NCBI RefSeq assembly: GCF_050586465.1
Contig: NZ_JBOCEG010000005.1
Coordinates: forward strand, 124,001 to 188,000
From: CAJXYS01 sp913063035
GTDB taxonomy: Bacteria > Pseudomonadota > Alphaproteobacteria > Rhodobacterales > Rhodobacteraceae
Length of the DNA stretch: 64,000 nt
Reading direction: 5' to 3'
Shown in pieces: positions 33,384 through 41,623 of the stretch (position 1 is the stretch's first letter; the number at the start of each line of letters is the position of its first letter). The position numbers were made by a program, and so were the translations under genes. The notes under the pieces are model-generated. The model saw only the letters and a list, made by a program, of their open reading frames with translations. It was not told the origin of the DNA and ran no database searches.

Positions 33384-34207
33384 GCTTCCAGCCCGTCCTT
33401 CCCCTGGGCGGGCTGGCCGGGTTGCGCTTTCTCGACCGCACCCTGGACCGGCAGAGCGCGGCGTTCGTCCAGGCCCCCGAGATCCAGCGAAACACCGATC
33501 ATTTCCGCGCCCGGATCGGCCAGATCGATACCGCCGCCGCGCTGGTCTCGGATCGCAGGGTTCTCGAGGTGGCGCTCGGTGCCTTCGGGTTGCAGGACGA
33601 TCTCGGCAACCGCTTCTTTATCCGCAAGGTGCTGGAAGAGGGCACCCTTTCCGCGGACGCGCTGGCCAACAGGCTGGCCGATCCCCGGTATGCCGAGTTC
33701 GCGCGCGCCTTTGGCTTCGGGGATTTCGCAACGCCGCGCACGCAGCTGAGCGACTTCGCCGACGACATCGTCGCGCGCTACGAAACCCGCAGCTTCGAGG
33801 TCGCAGTCGGCCGGCAGGACGAGTCGCTGCGGCTCGCGCTCGAGGCCCGGCGCGCGCTGGGCGAGATCGCCGGAAGCGACGCGACCGAGCGCACCAAGTG
33901 GTTCCAGGTGCTCGGGGCACCGCCGCTTCGCAAGGTGTTCGAGACCGCGTTCGGGCTGCCGGCAGCTTTCGCGACGCTGGATATCGACCGCCAGGCCGAC
34001 GAGATGCAGGCGCGCGCCGCGCGCGCCTTCGGCGGGGACAGCATCGGCCAGTTCTCCGACCCGGACCGGGTCGAGGCGCTGGTCCGTCGCTTCCTCGCGC
34101 AGGCACAGCTTGCGGCCGGCCCGCCGGCATCGGCGCCCGGCATGGCGGCGCTGTCTCTCCTGCAGTCGACCGGCAGCGCGCGGTCGATCCTCGAAGCGCT
34201 TTACTGA
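33380..34207 (+). CDS. DUF1217-family flagellar protein
   Basis: A 275-residue protein matching the DUF1217 family, known from alphaproteobacterial flagellar clusters but without assigned function. Recognisable parts are DTAAALVSDRRVLEVALGAFGLQDDLGNRFFIRKVLEEG and DFADDIVARYETRSFEVAVGRQDESLRLALEARR. It has no signal peptide. Its ATG overlaps the flbT stop, and its 3' end overlaps the convergent fliI gene by seven bases. Confidence 0.8.
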   Translation: MSFQPVLPLGGLAGLRFLDRTLDRQSAAFVQAPEIQRNTDHFRARIGQIDTAAALVSDRRVLEVALGAFGLQDDLGNRFFIRKVLEEGTLSADALANRLADPRYAEFARAFGFGDFATPRTQLSDFADDIVARYETRSFEVAVGRQDESLRLALEARRALGEIAGSDATERTKWFQVLGAPPLRKVFETAFGLPAAFATLDIDRQADEMQARAARAFGGDSIGQFSDPDRVEALVRRFLAQAQLAAGPPASAPGMAALSLLQSTGSARSILEALY

Positions 34208-35544
34208 TCCGCACCGCTCGCCGGGTCCGGCCGCGCAAGCAGCGTCTCCAGCCGGGCGAAACTCGCCGCGACGCCGTCCGGTGCGGGCTCGGCCAGGAAG
34301 GCGTCGAGCCCGGGCCAGAGCGCCACGGCCTCGTCGATCTGCGGATCGCTGCCCGTGGTGTAGAGCCCGGCCTGGATCATCATCTCGGACCGGTCATAGG
34401 TGCCGAGCACGCGCCGCGCCCGCGAGATCAATGCGTTCTCGGCGGTCGTCGCGGCGGCCGGCAGGCTGCGCGACACCGATCGCAGGAGATCGATGGCGGG
34501 GAAGCGGCCCCGCTCGGCGATCGCGCGGTCGAGCACGACATGGCCGTCAAGCACCCCGCGCAGGATGTCGGCCACCGGTTCTTCCATGTCCGAGCCCGGC
34601 ACGAGCACGGTGAAGACCGCCGTGATATCGCCCTGCGCGCCCGTGCCGGGCCCCGCCCGTTCGCAGAGCGACATGATCATGTGCCCGGTCGATGGCGGAT
34701 AGCCCCGCAGCGACCCCGATTCGCCCCCGGCGAGCGCGACCTCGCGATGGGCGTCGGCGAAGCGGGTGATCGAGTCGGCCAGCAGCAGCACGTGCCGCCC
34801 CTGGTCGCGGAAATGCTCGGCCACCGTCATCGCCGCCAGCGCGCAGCGCCGGCGCGTCAGGGCCGACTTGTCCGAGGTCGCGGTGACGATGACCGCCCGC
34901 GCCATGCCCGCGGGGCCGAGCACCGTTTCGACGAAATCGCGCAGCTCGCGCCCGCGTTCGCCGATGAGACCGATCACCACGACATCGGCGGCCAGGCCAC
35001 GCGCGAGCGCGCCGAGCAACGAGGACTTGCCCACGCCCGATCCCGCGAAGAGACCCAGCCGCTGACCGCGCACGACGGGCAGCAGGGTGTCGAAGACCGC
35101 GAGCCCGGTCTCGAGCCGCGCGCCCAGTCCGCGGCGCTGGCCGGCATCCGGCGGCGCCGCGCGATAGCGCCGCGCCTGCGATCCGCGAAACAGGGGCCGC
35201 CCGTCGAGCGGCCGGCCATAAGGATCGACGATGCGCCCGATCCAGCCGTCATCCGGCGCCAGCGACGGGTGGCCCAGGAGCCGTACCCGGTCGCCCACGG
35301 ACAGCCCGTCCACCGCGCCGCCGGGCAGCAGCGTCACCGTATCGCCGGACAGGACGACGACCTCCCCCTCGACGGGGGCGCCGGCCACGGGTTCCACCCG
35401 CAGCATGTCCCCGAGCGCGACCGAGGTACCAAGGCCGCCCACCTCGACGGCGCCGCGGGCGATGGCGGTGACCCGCCCCAGGGCATGCGCGGGTCTTATG
35501 GCCGCGATCTCGGCGGCGAGCGGCGCGTAGTCGGTGAAGGTCAT
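34201..35544 (-). CDS. fliI: flagellum-specific ATPase FliI
   Basis: A 447-residue F1-beta-like ATPase that energises substrate unfolding at the flagellar export gate. Walker A is AGSGVGKS (167–174); the ESGSLRGYPPS segment and the GRHVLLLADSITRFA Walker B region are typical of FliI. The ATG at 35544 has GGAG six bases upstream; an ATG four codons earlier is also open. It stands alone on the minus strand, divergent from flgB, with its regulator FliH encoded 16 kb away. Confidence 0.95.
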   Translation of the reverse strand: MTFTDYAPLAAEIAAIRPAHALGRVTAIARGAVEVGGLGTSVALGDMLRVEPVAGAPVEGEVVVLSGDTVTLLPGGAVDGLSVGDRVRLLGHPSLAPDDGWIGRIVDPYGRPLDGRPLFRGSQARRYRAAPPDAGQRRGLGARLETGLAVFDTLLPVVRGQRLGLFAGSGVGKSSLLGALARGLAADVVVIGLIGERGRELRDFVETVLGPAGMARAVIVTATSDKSALTRRRCALAAMTVAEHFRDQGRHVLLLADSITRFADAHREVALAGGESGSLRGYPPSTGHMIMSLCERAGPGTGAQGDITAVFTVLVPGSDMEEPVADILRGVLDGHVVLDRAIAERGRFPAIDLLRSVSRSLPAAATTAENALISRARRVLGTYDRSEMMIQAGLYTTGSDPQIDEAVALWPGLDAFLAEPAPDGVAASFARLETLLARPDPASGADQ

Positions 35545-35594
35545 GCGGGTCTCCATCCCTGTTTTCTCGCCAACCGTTTCTAAAGGAATCGCGC

Positions 35595-35609
35595 TTAAGC
35601 CTTGGTTGA
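35595..35609. promoter_or_regulatory. CtrA box, flgB / fliI
   Basis: TTAA-N7-TTGA (35595–35598 and 35606–35609) matches seven of eight consensus bases, 24 bases before the flgB ATG in the divergent gap. Confidence 0.5.
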
Positions 35610-35632
35610 AACCGATCGAGGGAGAAGCCCCG

Positions 35633-36019
35633 ATGCCCGAGCAGCTCGAGATCATCCAGATGGCGCAGTCGATGGCGCGGCACGCCGCCGCGCGCAGCGC
35701 CGCCATCGCCCGCAACATCGCCCATGCGGACACGCCCGGTTACCGCGCCGTCGACCTGCCGCCCTTCAGCGAGGTCTACCAGCCCGTCCAGCCGGCCCGG
35801 CTGCGCGCCACGCGCCCGGGCCATATTTCGCAGGCCGGCGCGGACCTGCCGCGGGCGGACCACGCCGCCCGCCCGGTCGAGTCGCCCGACGGCAATACCG
35901 TCGCGCTCGAGATCGAGATGATGAAGGCGATCGAGTCCCGCCGCGCCCATGACCGCGCGGTCGCGGTCTACGGCAAGTCCCTCGACATTCTCCGCGCCAG
36001 CCTCGGCCGCATCCGATAG
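35633..36019 (+). CDS. flgB: flagellar proximal rod protein FlgB
   Basis: A 128-residue rod protein with the rod/hook N-terminal motif AARSAAIARNIAHADTPGYRAVD and a C-terminal helix. It is part of the drive shaft just outside the MS ring. GGGAGAAG lies before the ATG. First gene of the nine-gene plus-strand operon ending with the second fliL. Confidence 0.93.
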   Translation: MPEQLEIIQMAQSMARHAAARSAAIARNIAHADTPGYRAVDLPPFSEVYQPVQPARLRATRPGHISQAGADLPRADHAARPVESPDGNTVALEIEMMKAIESRRAHDRAVAVYGKSLDILRASLGRIR

Positions 36020-36027
36020 GTCCCGAA

Positions 36028-36408
36028 ATGAATGCTCTGAACACTTCGATGGCGCTGGCCGCCAGCGGCATGCAGGCCCAGGCCACCCGCCTGCGCCTGA
36101 CATCCGAGAACATTGCCAATGCCGACACGCCCGGCTTTCACCGCAAGACCGTGATGTTCCGCGACGCGGTCGAGGGCGACCGGGTCACGCTCGGCCCGGT
36201 CCGGCTCGACCCGACCGCGCCCGACCGCATTTACGACCCCGCCCACCCGCTGGCCGACGCGACCGGGCATTACCGCGGCTCGAACGTCGATCTCCTGGTC
36301 GAGATCGCCGACGCCCGCGAGGCCCAGCGCAGCTACGAAGCCAATCTCAAGATGTTCGACCAGGCCCGGCAGATGTCGAGCGGCCTGATGGAACTGCTCC
36401 GCCGTTGA
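36028..36408 (+). CDS. flgC: flagellar proximal rod protein FlgC
   Basis: A 126-residue rod protein. The N-terminal motif LRLTSENIANADTPGFHRKTV and C-terminal SYEANLKMFDQARQMSSGLMELLRR are canonical. It assembles with FlgB and FlgF into the proximal rod. It starts eight bases after flgB. Confidence 0.95.
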   Translation: MNALNTSMALAASGMQAQATRLRLTSENIANADTPGFHRKTVMFRDAVEGDRVTLGPVRLDPTAPDRIYDPAHPLADATGHYRGSNVDLLVEIADAREAQRSYEANLKMFDQARQMSSGLMELLRR

Positions 36409-36424
36409 TCTAGGAGGATCCAGA

Positions 36425-36712
36425 ATGACCCCGGCAAGCACCATCGCCCCGAATCTCTACTCCGCCGCGCGATCCGCGACGGCCCCGACCCCCCAGGCCG
36501 ACGCCGCGTCGCGCCTCGGCGATGCCGCCAGGGGTTTCGCGGAGACGCTGCACCATGGCGAGACCACCGCCAAGGCAGCCATGGTCGGTGACGCCGACGC
36601 CCACGCGCTGGTGGAGGCCCTCGCCGCGACCGAGCTCGCGGTCGAGACGGCGGTCACGGTCCGCGACAAGGTCGTCGAGGCCTACCAGGAAATCCTGCGG
36701 ATGCCGGTCTGA
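36425..36712 (+). CDS. fliE: flagellar hook-basal body protein FliE
   Basis: A 95-residue protein that links the MS ring and export gate to the rod. The C-terminal part (LVEALAATELAVETAVTVRDKVVEAYQEILRMPV) is the FliE signature. AGGAGG lies before the ATG. It is two bases before fliQ. Confidence 0.93.
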   Translation: MTPASTIAPNLYSAARSATAPTPQADAASRLGDAARGFAETLHHGETTAKAAMVGDADAHALVEALAATELAVETAVTVRDKVVEAYQEILRMPV

Positions 36713-36714
36713 CG

Positions 36715-36981
36715 ATGACCGAAGCCCTGTTTTACGACACGCTCCGCCAGGGGCTCTGGGTCGCGGTGCTGATCTCGGCGCCGATCCTCGGCGTCGCGCT
36801 GATCGCGGGTGTCGCGGTCGGGCTGTTCCAGGCCCTGACCTCGATCCAGGAACTGACGCTCACCTTCGTGCCGAAACTGCTGGCGATCGTCGCGGTCTTC
36901 TGGGTGAGCATGGGCTTCATGAGTGCCTTGCTGACGAATTTCTTCAGCCGGCAGCTTCTGCCCCTGATCGCCGGGAGCTGA
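36715..36981 (+). CDS. fliQ: flagellar export-gate protein FliQ
   Basis: An 88-residue protein with two transmembrane hairpin helices (LWVAVLISAPILGVALIAGVAVGL and LLAIVAVFWVSMGFMSALLTNF), the size and pattern of FliQ. It forms the export gate with FliP and FliR, which are encoded elsewhere in the cluster. Confidence 0.95.
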   Translation: MTEALFYDTLRQGLWVAVLISAPILGVALIAGVAVGLFQALTSIQELTLTFVPKLLAIVAVFWVSMGFMSALLTNFFSRQLLPLIAGS

Positions 36982-36984
36982 CCC

Positions 36985-37701
36985 ATGGACACCACCGGCT
37001 ACACCACCCTGACGCGCCAGTCCGGCCTGATGCACGAGATGCGGGCGCTGGCCAACAACATCGCCAATCTGGGCACCACGGGCTTCCGCGCCGAGAGCGT
37101 CATCTTCACCGAACATGTGCGCGCCCTGGGCGAGAGCGCGGGCTCGCTGTCCATGGCGACCGCCGCGGCCCACGCGACCGCCGCCGGGCAGGGCGCGCTG
37201 ACCCGAACCGGCGGGGCCTTCGATCTCGCGATCGAGGGGCCGGGGTTCTTCCAGCTCGAGACACCCGCCGGCCCGCGCCTGACCCGCGCCGGGGCCTTCC
37301 TGCCAAACGCCGCCGGGGAGCTGTCCACGCCCGATGGCTACCGGCTGCTCGACGCCGGCGGCGCACCGATCTTCGTGCCCCCGGATGCGGCGGCGGTCAC
37401 GATCGCGGCCGACGGCACGCTCAGCGCCGATGGCCGGCCGCTGGCCCAGATCGGCCTGGTCCAGCCGGAGAGTCCCGTCGACCTCCGCCGCGAGGATGGC
37501 GTGCGGTTTCGTGCCAAAGGGCCGCTGGCGCCGGTCGAAAGCCCGGTGATCCAGCAGGGCTTCCTGGAACAATCGAACGTCGACCCCGTGATCGAGACGG
37601 CCCGGATGATCGAGGTCCAGCGCGGCTACGAGCTTGGCCAGGCCTTCCTCGAGCGCGAGGACGAGCGCATTCGCAACGTGCTCCGGACGCTCGGCAAGTA
37701 A
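36985..37701 (+). CDS. flgF: flagellar rod protein FlgF
   Basis: A 238-residue axial protein. The N-terminus has MRALANNIANLGTTGFRAE and the middle a beta domain with AIEGPGFFQLETPAGPRLTRAG; the C-terminal helix is ETARMIEVQRGYELGQAF. It connects FlgB/FlgC to the distal rod. It is three bases after fliQ and 15 before flgG. Confidence 0.93.
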   Translation: MDTTGYTTLTRQSGLMHEMRALANNIANLGTTGFRAESVIFTEHVRALGESAGSLSMATAAAHATAAGQGALTRTGGAFDLAIEGPGFFQLETPAGPRLTRAGAFLPNAAGELSTPDGYRLLDAGGAPIFVPPDAAAVTIAADGTLSADGRPLAQIGLVQPESPVDLRREDGVRFRAKGPLAPVESPVIQQGFLEQSNVDPVIETARMIEVQRGYELGQAFLEREDERIRNVLRTLGK

Positions 37702-37716
37702 CCGAAAGGACATTCC

Positions 37717-38502
37717 ATGCGCGCCCTCAAGATCGCCGCCACGGGCATGAGCGCCCAGCAGACCCGGGTCGAGGTCATCTCGAACAACCTGGCCAACATG
37801 AACACCACCGCCTACAACGCGCGCCGCGCCGAATTCGCCGACCTGCACTACCAGCAGGTGGCGCGGGCCGGCGCGATCAACGCGTCCGACGGCACGGTGC
37901 TGCCGGCGGGCGTCCAGCTCGGCCTCGGCGTCCGGCCCTCGGCCGTGACGGTCAACGTCGCCCAGGGCTCGCTGTCGCAGACCGACGGGGATCTCGACCT
38001 CGCCATCGACGGGCCGGGCTACCTGGAAGTGACGCTGCCCTCGGGCCTGCCGGCCTACACGCGCGACGGGGCGCTCAAACGCTCGGCCGACGGGCTGATC
38101 GTCACCGCCGACGGCCACGCGGTGGCCCCCGACCTCACCATTCCCGACGACGCGCGCAGCCTGTCGATCAATGCCGATGGCGAGGTCTACGCCTATTTCG
38201 CCGACCAGGTGGAACCGGAATTGCTCGGCCAGTTCTCTCTGGTGGGGTTCTCCAATGAAAAGGGCCTCGAAGCGATCGGCTCCAACCTCTTCCTGGAGAC
38301 CCCGGCCTCGGGGGCCGCCCTGGTCGGCACGGCCGGGGAAAACGGTCTCGGCACCTTCCGCCAGGGCTATCTCGAGGATTCCTCGGTCGACGCGGTGCGC
38401 GAGGTGACGGAACTGATCGAGGCGCAGCGCGGCTACGAACTCAACGCCAAGGTCATCACGGCGGCCGACCAGATGCTGGGGGCGACGACGCAGATCCGAT
38501 GA
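37717..38502 (+). CDS. flgG: flagellar distal rod protein FlgG
   Basis: A 261-residue axial protein of standard length. MRALKIAATGMSAQQTRVEVISNNLANMNTTAYNARR and the C-terminal YELNAKVITAADQMLGATTQIR are diagnostic; the FlgG-specific insert LHYQQVARAG is present. It forms the distal rod through the P and L rings. Its stop overlaps the flgA ATG. Confidence 0.96.
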   Translation: MRALKIAATGMSAQQTRVEVISNNLANMNTTAYNARRAEFADLHYQQVARAGAINASDGTVLPAGVQLGLGVRPSAVTVNVAQGSLSQTDGDLDLAIDGPGYLEVTLPSGLPAYTRDGALKRSADGLIVTADGHAVAPDLTIPDDARSLSINADGEVYAYFADQVEPELLGQFSLVGFSNEKGLEAIGSNLFLETPASGAALVGTAGENGLGTFRQGYLEDSSVDAVREVTELIEAQRGYELNAKVITAADQMLGATTQIR

Positions 38503-38936
38503 TCCAGGCCACCGCTCTCCTCCTCGCCACGCTCGCCCTTGCATCGCCCGCCGGGGCCGAAACCGTGATCGCCGCCCGCACGATCCCGAGCCATGCGGTG
38601 ATCGGGCCGGCCGACCTCTCGCTGCATCCGGGCCGTGTACCCGGCGCGCTCGACGACCCGGCAGAGGCCATCGGCCGCGAAGCCAGGGTCATTCTCTATG
38701 CGGGGCGGCCGATCCGCCCGGGCGATATCGGCCCGCCCGCCCTGATCGAACGCAACCAGCTGGTCACCATCGTCTACCGCCGGGGCGATCTCGAGATCCT
38801 GGCCGAAGGCCGCGCGCTCGGCCGGGCGGCCGAAGGCGAGCGGCTCCAGGTGATGAACCTCGCCTCGCGCGCCACCGTCACCGGCAAGGTCACCGGCACC
38901 GGGGCGGTCCGCGTCGCCTCCGGTCCACAGAAATGA
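38499..38936 (+). CDS. flgA: P-ring assembly chaperone FlgA
   Basis: A 145-residue periplasmic protein with a signal peptide (LLLATLALASPAGAET) and a SAF-type ChapFlgA domain (RTIPSHAVIGPADLSL to GAVRV). It helps FlgI build the P ring in the periplasm. It is shorter than enterobacterial FlgA, lacking the N-terminal subdomain, as is common in alphaproteobacteria. Coupled to flgG by ATGA. Confidence 0.9.
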   Translation: MIQATALLLATLALASPAGAETVIAARTIPSHAVIGPADLSLHPGRVPGALDDPAEAIGREARVILYAGRPIRPGDIGPPALIERNQLVTIVYRRGDLEILAEGRALGRAAEGERLQVMNLASRATVTGKVTGTGAVRVASGPQK

Positions 38937-38944
38937 GGCCCGCC

Positions 38945-39670
38945 ATGCACCGCATCCTTCCCGTCCTGGTCCTGGGCATGATCGCCGGCTGCGCGCGGCT
39001 GGACCATGTCGGCAAAGCCCCGGATTTCTCGCCCGTCTCGGCAAGCCGCGAATACGCCGCCATGGCCCATGGCGGCCCGGCCTATGGCGCACGGAGCGGC
39101 ATCCGCGGCGAACCGGCCTCGCTCTGGCGCGGCGGGCGGGATTCGCTGCTGGGCGATCGGCGCGCACAGCAGCGCGGCGATATCCTGACCGTGGTGATCG
39201 AGATCGACGAAAGCGCGCAGATCGCCAACAGCACCGCGCGGTCGCGCTCCGGCTCCGAGAGCATGTCGGTACCGGAATTCCTGGGGCTGCCGCAGCGCCT
39301 GGCCGAAGAGCTGCCCGATGGCGCCGGGATGGATCCCGCGGTGAGCGCCAATTCCTCCAGCAGTTCCAGCGGGGACGGCTCTGTCAGCCGTAACGAGAAG
39401 CTGACCCTGCGCGTCGCCGCAACCGTGGTGGAGGTAATGGGCAACGGCCACCTGAAGATCCGCGGCACACAGGAGGTGCGCGTCAACTTCGAGCTGCGCG
39501 AGTTGCTCGTCACGGGCTTCGTGCGACCCGCGGACATCTCGCGCCGCAACGAGATTACCTATGACAAGATCGCCTCGGCGCGGATTTCCTATGGCGGACG
39601 GGGACACATCACCGACGTTCAGCAGCCGCGCATCGGCCAGCAGCTGGCCGATATCTTCCTGCCGTTCTGA
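38945..39670 (+). CDS. flgH: L-ring lipoprotein FlgH
   Basis: A 241-residue outer-membrane lipoprotein forming the L ring. The lipobox IAGC puts the lipidated cysteine at residue 16. Family motifs are SLWRGGRDSLLGDRRAQQRGDILTVVIEIDESAQIAN and VRPADISRRNEITYDKIASARISYGGRG. GAGG lies six bases before the ATG at 38945; an ATG overlapping the flgA stop four codons earlier is possible. Confidence 0.95.
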   Translation: MHRILPVLVLGMIAGCARLDHVGKAPDFSPVSASREYAAMAHGGPAYGARSGIRGEPASLWRGGRDSLLGDRRAQQRGDILTVVIEIDESAQIANSTARSRSGSESMSVPEFLGLPQRLAEELPDGAGMDPAVSANSSSSSSGDGSVSRNEKLTLRVAATVVEVMGNGHLKIRGTQEVRVNFELRELLVTGFVRPADISRRNEITYDKIASARISYGGRGHITDVQQPRIGQQLADIFLPF

Positions 39671-39678
39671 GGTTCCGG

Positions 39679-40173
39679 ATGGCCAAGGTTCTTCCCGTTC
39701 TGTTCGCGTTGCTCGGTCTCGGCGCCGGTATCGGGGCCGGGTATTTCCTGCGTGTCCCGGACCCGCCGCCGGAAGAGACCGCCGCCGCCGACTGCCCCGC
39801 GCCGGGGCCGGAGGCCACGCCGGACAAGATGCCGCCGCCGGACTCTTCGCCGCGGAACTACGCCAAGCTGACGAACCAGTTCGTGGTGCCGCTCGTGTCG
39901 GACGGGGCGGTCACGGCGCTCATGGTTCTCTCGCTCAGCCTCGAGGTTGCACCGGCCGCCGCCGAACGGGTCTATGAACAGGAGCCACGGCTGCGCGACG
40001 CGTTCCTGCAAGTCATGTTCGAGCATGCCAATGCGGGCGGATTCACCGGCAACTTCACCCGGATCGAGAGCCTCGGCCCGCTGCGCCGCGCGCTGCTGGA
40101 AGCCGCGCAGAACACGCTCGGCCCCGAGGTGAGCGACGTTCTCGTGACAGATATCCTGCGTCAGGACAGCTGA
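39679..40173 (+). CDS. FliL-like protein (second copy)
   Basis: A 164-residue protein with one N-terminal transmembrane helix (VLFALLGLGAGIGAGYFL), a Pro-rich linker and a C-terminal periplasmic domain ending DVLVTDILRQDS, comparable to the end of the other FliL here (DLLITEFVLN). FliL proteins surround stators and affect motor torque. It is the last gene of the flgB operon and overlaps the convergent orf132 by 13 bases. It is divergent in sequence from the fliL at 49477–49971, so the roles may differ. Confidence 0.65.
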   Translation: MAKVLPVLFALLGLGAGIGAGYFLRVPDPPPEETAAADCPAPGPEATPDKMPPPDSSPRNYAKLTNQFVVPLVSDGAVTALMVLSLSLEVAPAAAERVYEQEPRLRDAFLQVMFEHANAGGFTGNFTRIESLGPLRRALLEAAQNTLGPEVSDVLVTDILRQDS

Positions 40174-40559
40174 GAGCCGTCGGCCGCGCGCCGCCGTGCG
40201 CGATTGCGGATAAAGGCGGCGGTCTCGGCCTCGGCCAGCCGCTCGGATACCCTTTGCCGCCCGAGATCCCGCGCCGCCCGCGCCCGCGCGCCCGCCTCGT
40301 GCGCAAGCGCTGCGGCAAGCGCGGTGTTGAGCTCCGCGCGCCGCGCGGCATGACGTGCCCGCCATGCCCGGTCGATCGTGGCGCGCACGGCCGGATCGCC
40401 GGCCCAGCCCAGCGCCTGCGCGGTTTCGGCATCGAGCGCGTCGATCTCGGACTCCAGCCGCCGGCGCTCGGCCACGGCCTGGCGCAGCGCGGCGAGCGCG
40501 GCATCGGACGCCGCCGCGGTCAGCCGGCCCAGCGCCGCCATGTCCCGCCGCCCCGTCAT
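40161..40559 (-). CDS. uncharacterised Arg/Ala-rich coiled-coil protein of the flagellar operon
   Basis: A 132-residue helical protein with about 25% Ala and many Arg/Glu (RLTAAASDAALAALRQAVAERRRLESEIDALDAE, AAFIRNRARRR at the end). No signal or membrane segment. FliJ is of similar length and composition, but I see no diagnostic motif. Its ATG overlaps the flhB stop (ATGA), so it is the last gene of the export operon and its product may act with the export machinery. Confidence 0.6.
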   Translation of the reverse strand: MTGRRDMAALGRLTAAASDAALAALRQAVAERRRLESEIDALDAETAQALGWAGDPAVRATIDRAWRARHAARRAELNTALAAALAHEAGARARAARDLGRQRVSERLAEAETAAFIRNRARRRAADGSQLS

Positions 40560-41623
40560 GCCTGCCGCGCCCGGGCCCGGCGCCGCATCGCCTCGGCGAA
40601 GCGGATCGCGGCGGCGACGGCCTCGTAGTGCTCGGGACGGATCTCCTGGCCGATGTCCACGCTCGCATGGAGCGCCCGGGCACAGGGCGGATCGCGGTGG
40701 ATCGGGACCCCCGCGGCCTGCGCGGTCTCGCGGATGCGCGCCGCGATCTCGTCGACCCCCTTGGCCACGCAGACCGGGGCGCGCCCGGACCGCCTGTTCC
40801 AGCGCAGCGCGACCGCGAAATGCGACGGGTTCACCACGACCACGTCCGCCCCCGGCACGTCGTTGAGCATCCGGTTGGTGGCGATGTCCTGCCCGCGCTG
40901 CCGGCGCTCGCGTTTCATGTGCGGATCGCCCTCGGTCTGGCGCGACTCTTCGGTCAGCTCGCGGTGGGTCATCATGTTCTTGCGGCGGTGCTCGGCGACC
41001 TGCCAGAGGTAATCCACCGCCGCGATGGCGATCGTCAGCGCCAGAACGGCACCCAGGAACCCGAGGAGAAGTTCGCCCATCAACAGGCTCACCTGTCCCG
41101 GATCGCCGCGCAGGCTGCCGACGAGCGGGTCGCGGCGCGCCAGCAGGAACATGCCCACCGCGGCGGAGGTGACGAAGAGCTTGACCGCGCTCTTGGCGAA
41201 CTCGAAGAGCCCGGCGCGGCCGAAGCGGTTCTTGGCCACCGAAACCGGCGAGATGCGCGAGAGCTTCGGCGTCAGTTTCTCCGGCGCGAAGACGAAGCCG
41301 CGCTGCGCCGCGACCGCGCCGACCACGAAAAGCAACGGCAGCCCCAGCACCGGGGCAAGTGCCACGCCGATCTCGCGCAGGAACGCGCCCGCCGGGGGCG
41401 CACCGCCCGACGCCGCCCGCTCGAGCCAGGCGGCCATCGCGGCGCCGGCCCGATCCGCGGTGAAGGCCCCGCCCGCGGCAAAGGCGAGGATCAGCCCGGC
41501 CAGCCCCGCGGCCGCGTTCAGGTCGGTGGACCGCGCCAGCTCTCCGCGGCGCCGCGCGTCGTCGAGTTTCTTCTGGGTCGGCTCGAAACTCTTCTCGGCG
41601 CCGTCCTCGGGCATCTGGCTCAT
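40556..41623 (-). CDS. flhB: flagellar export switch protein FlhB
   Basis: A 355-residue protein with four N-terminal transmembrane helices and a cytosolic C-terminal domain that switches substrate specificity from hook to filament proteins after self-cleavage. The cleavage site, normally NPTH, reads NPSH at 265–268 (codons about 40831–40820). The N-terminal FEPTQKKLDDARRRGELARS is canonical. ATGA overlaps join it to fliR upstream and orf132 downstream. Confidence 0.95.
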   Translation of the reverse strand: MSQMPEDGAEKSFEPTQKKLDDARRRGELARSTDLNAAAGLAGLILAFAAGGAFTADRAGAAMAAWLERAASGGAPPAGAFLREIGVALAPVLGLPLLFVVGAVAAQRGFVFAPEKLTPKLSRISPVSVAKNRFGRAGLFEFAKSAVKLFVTSAAVGMFLLARRDPLVGSLRGDPGQVSLLMGELLLGFLGAVLALTIAIAAVDYLWQVAEHRRKNMMTHRELTEESRQTEGDPHMKRERRQRGQDIATNRMLNDVPGADVVVVNPSHFAVALRWNRRSGRAPVCVAKGVDEIAARIRETAQAAGVPIHRDPPCARALHASVDIGQEIRPEHYEAVAAAIRFAEAMRRRARARQA

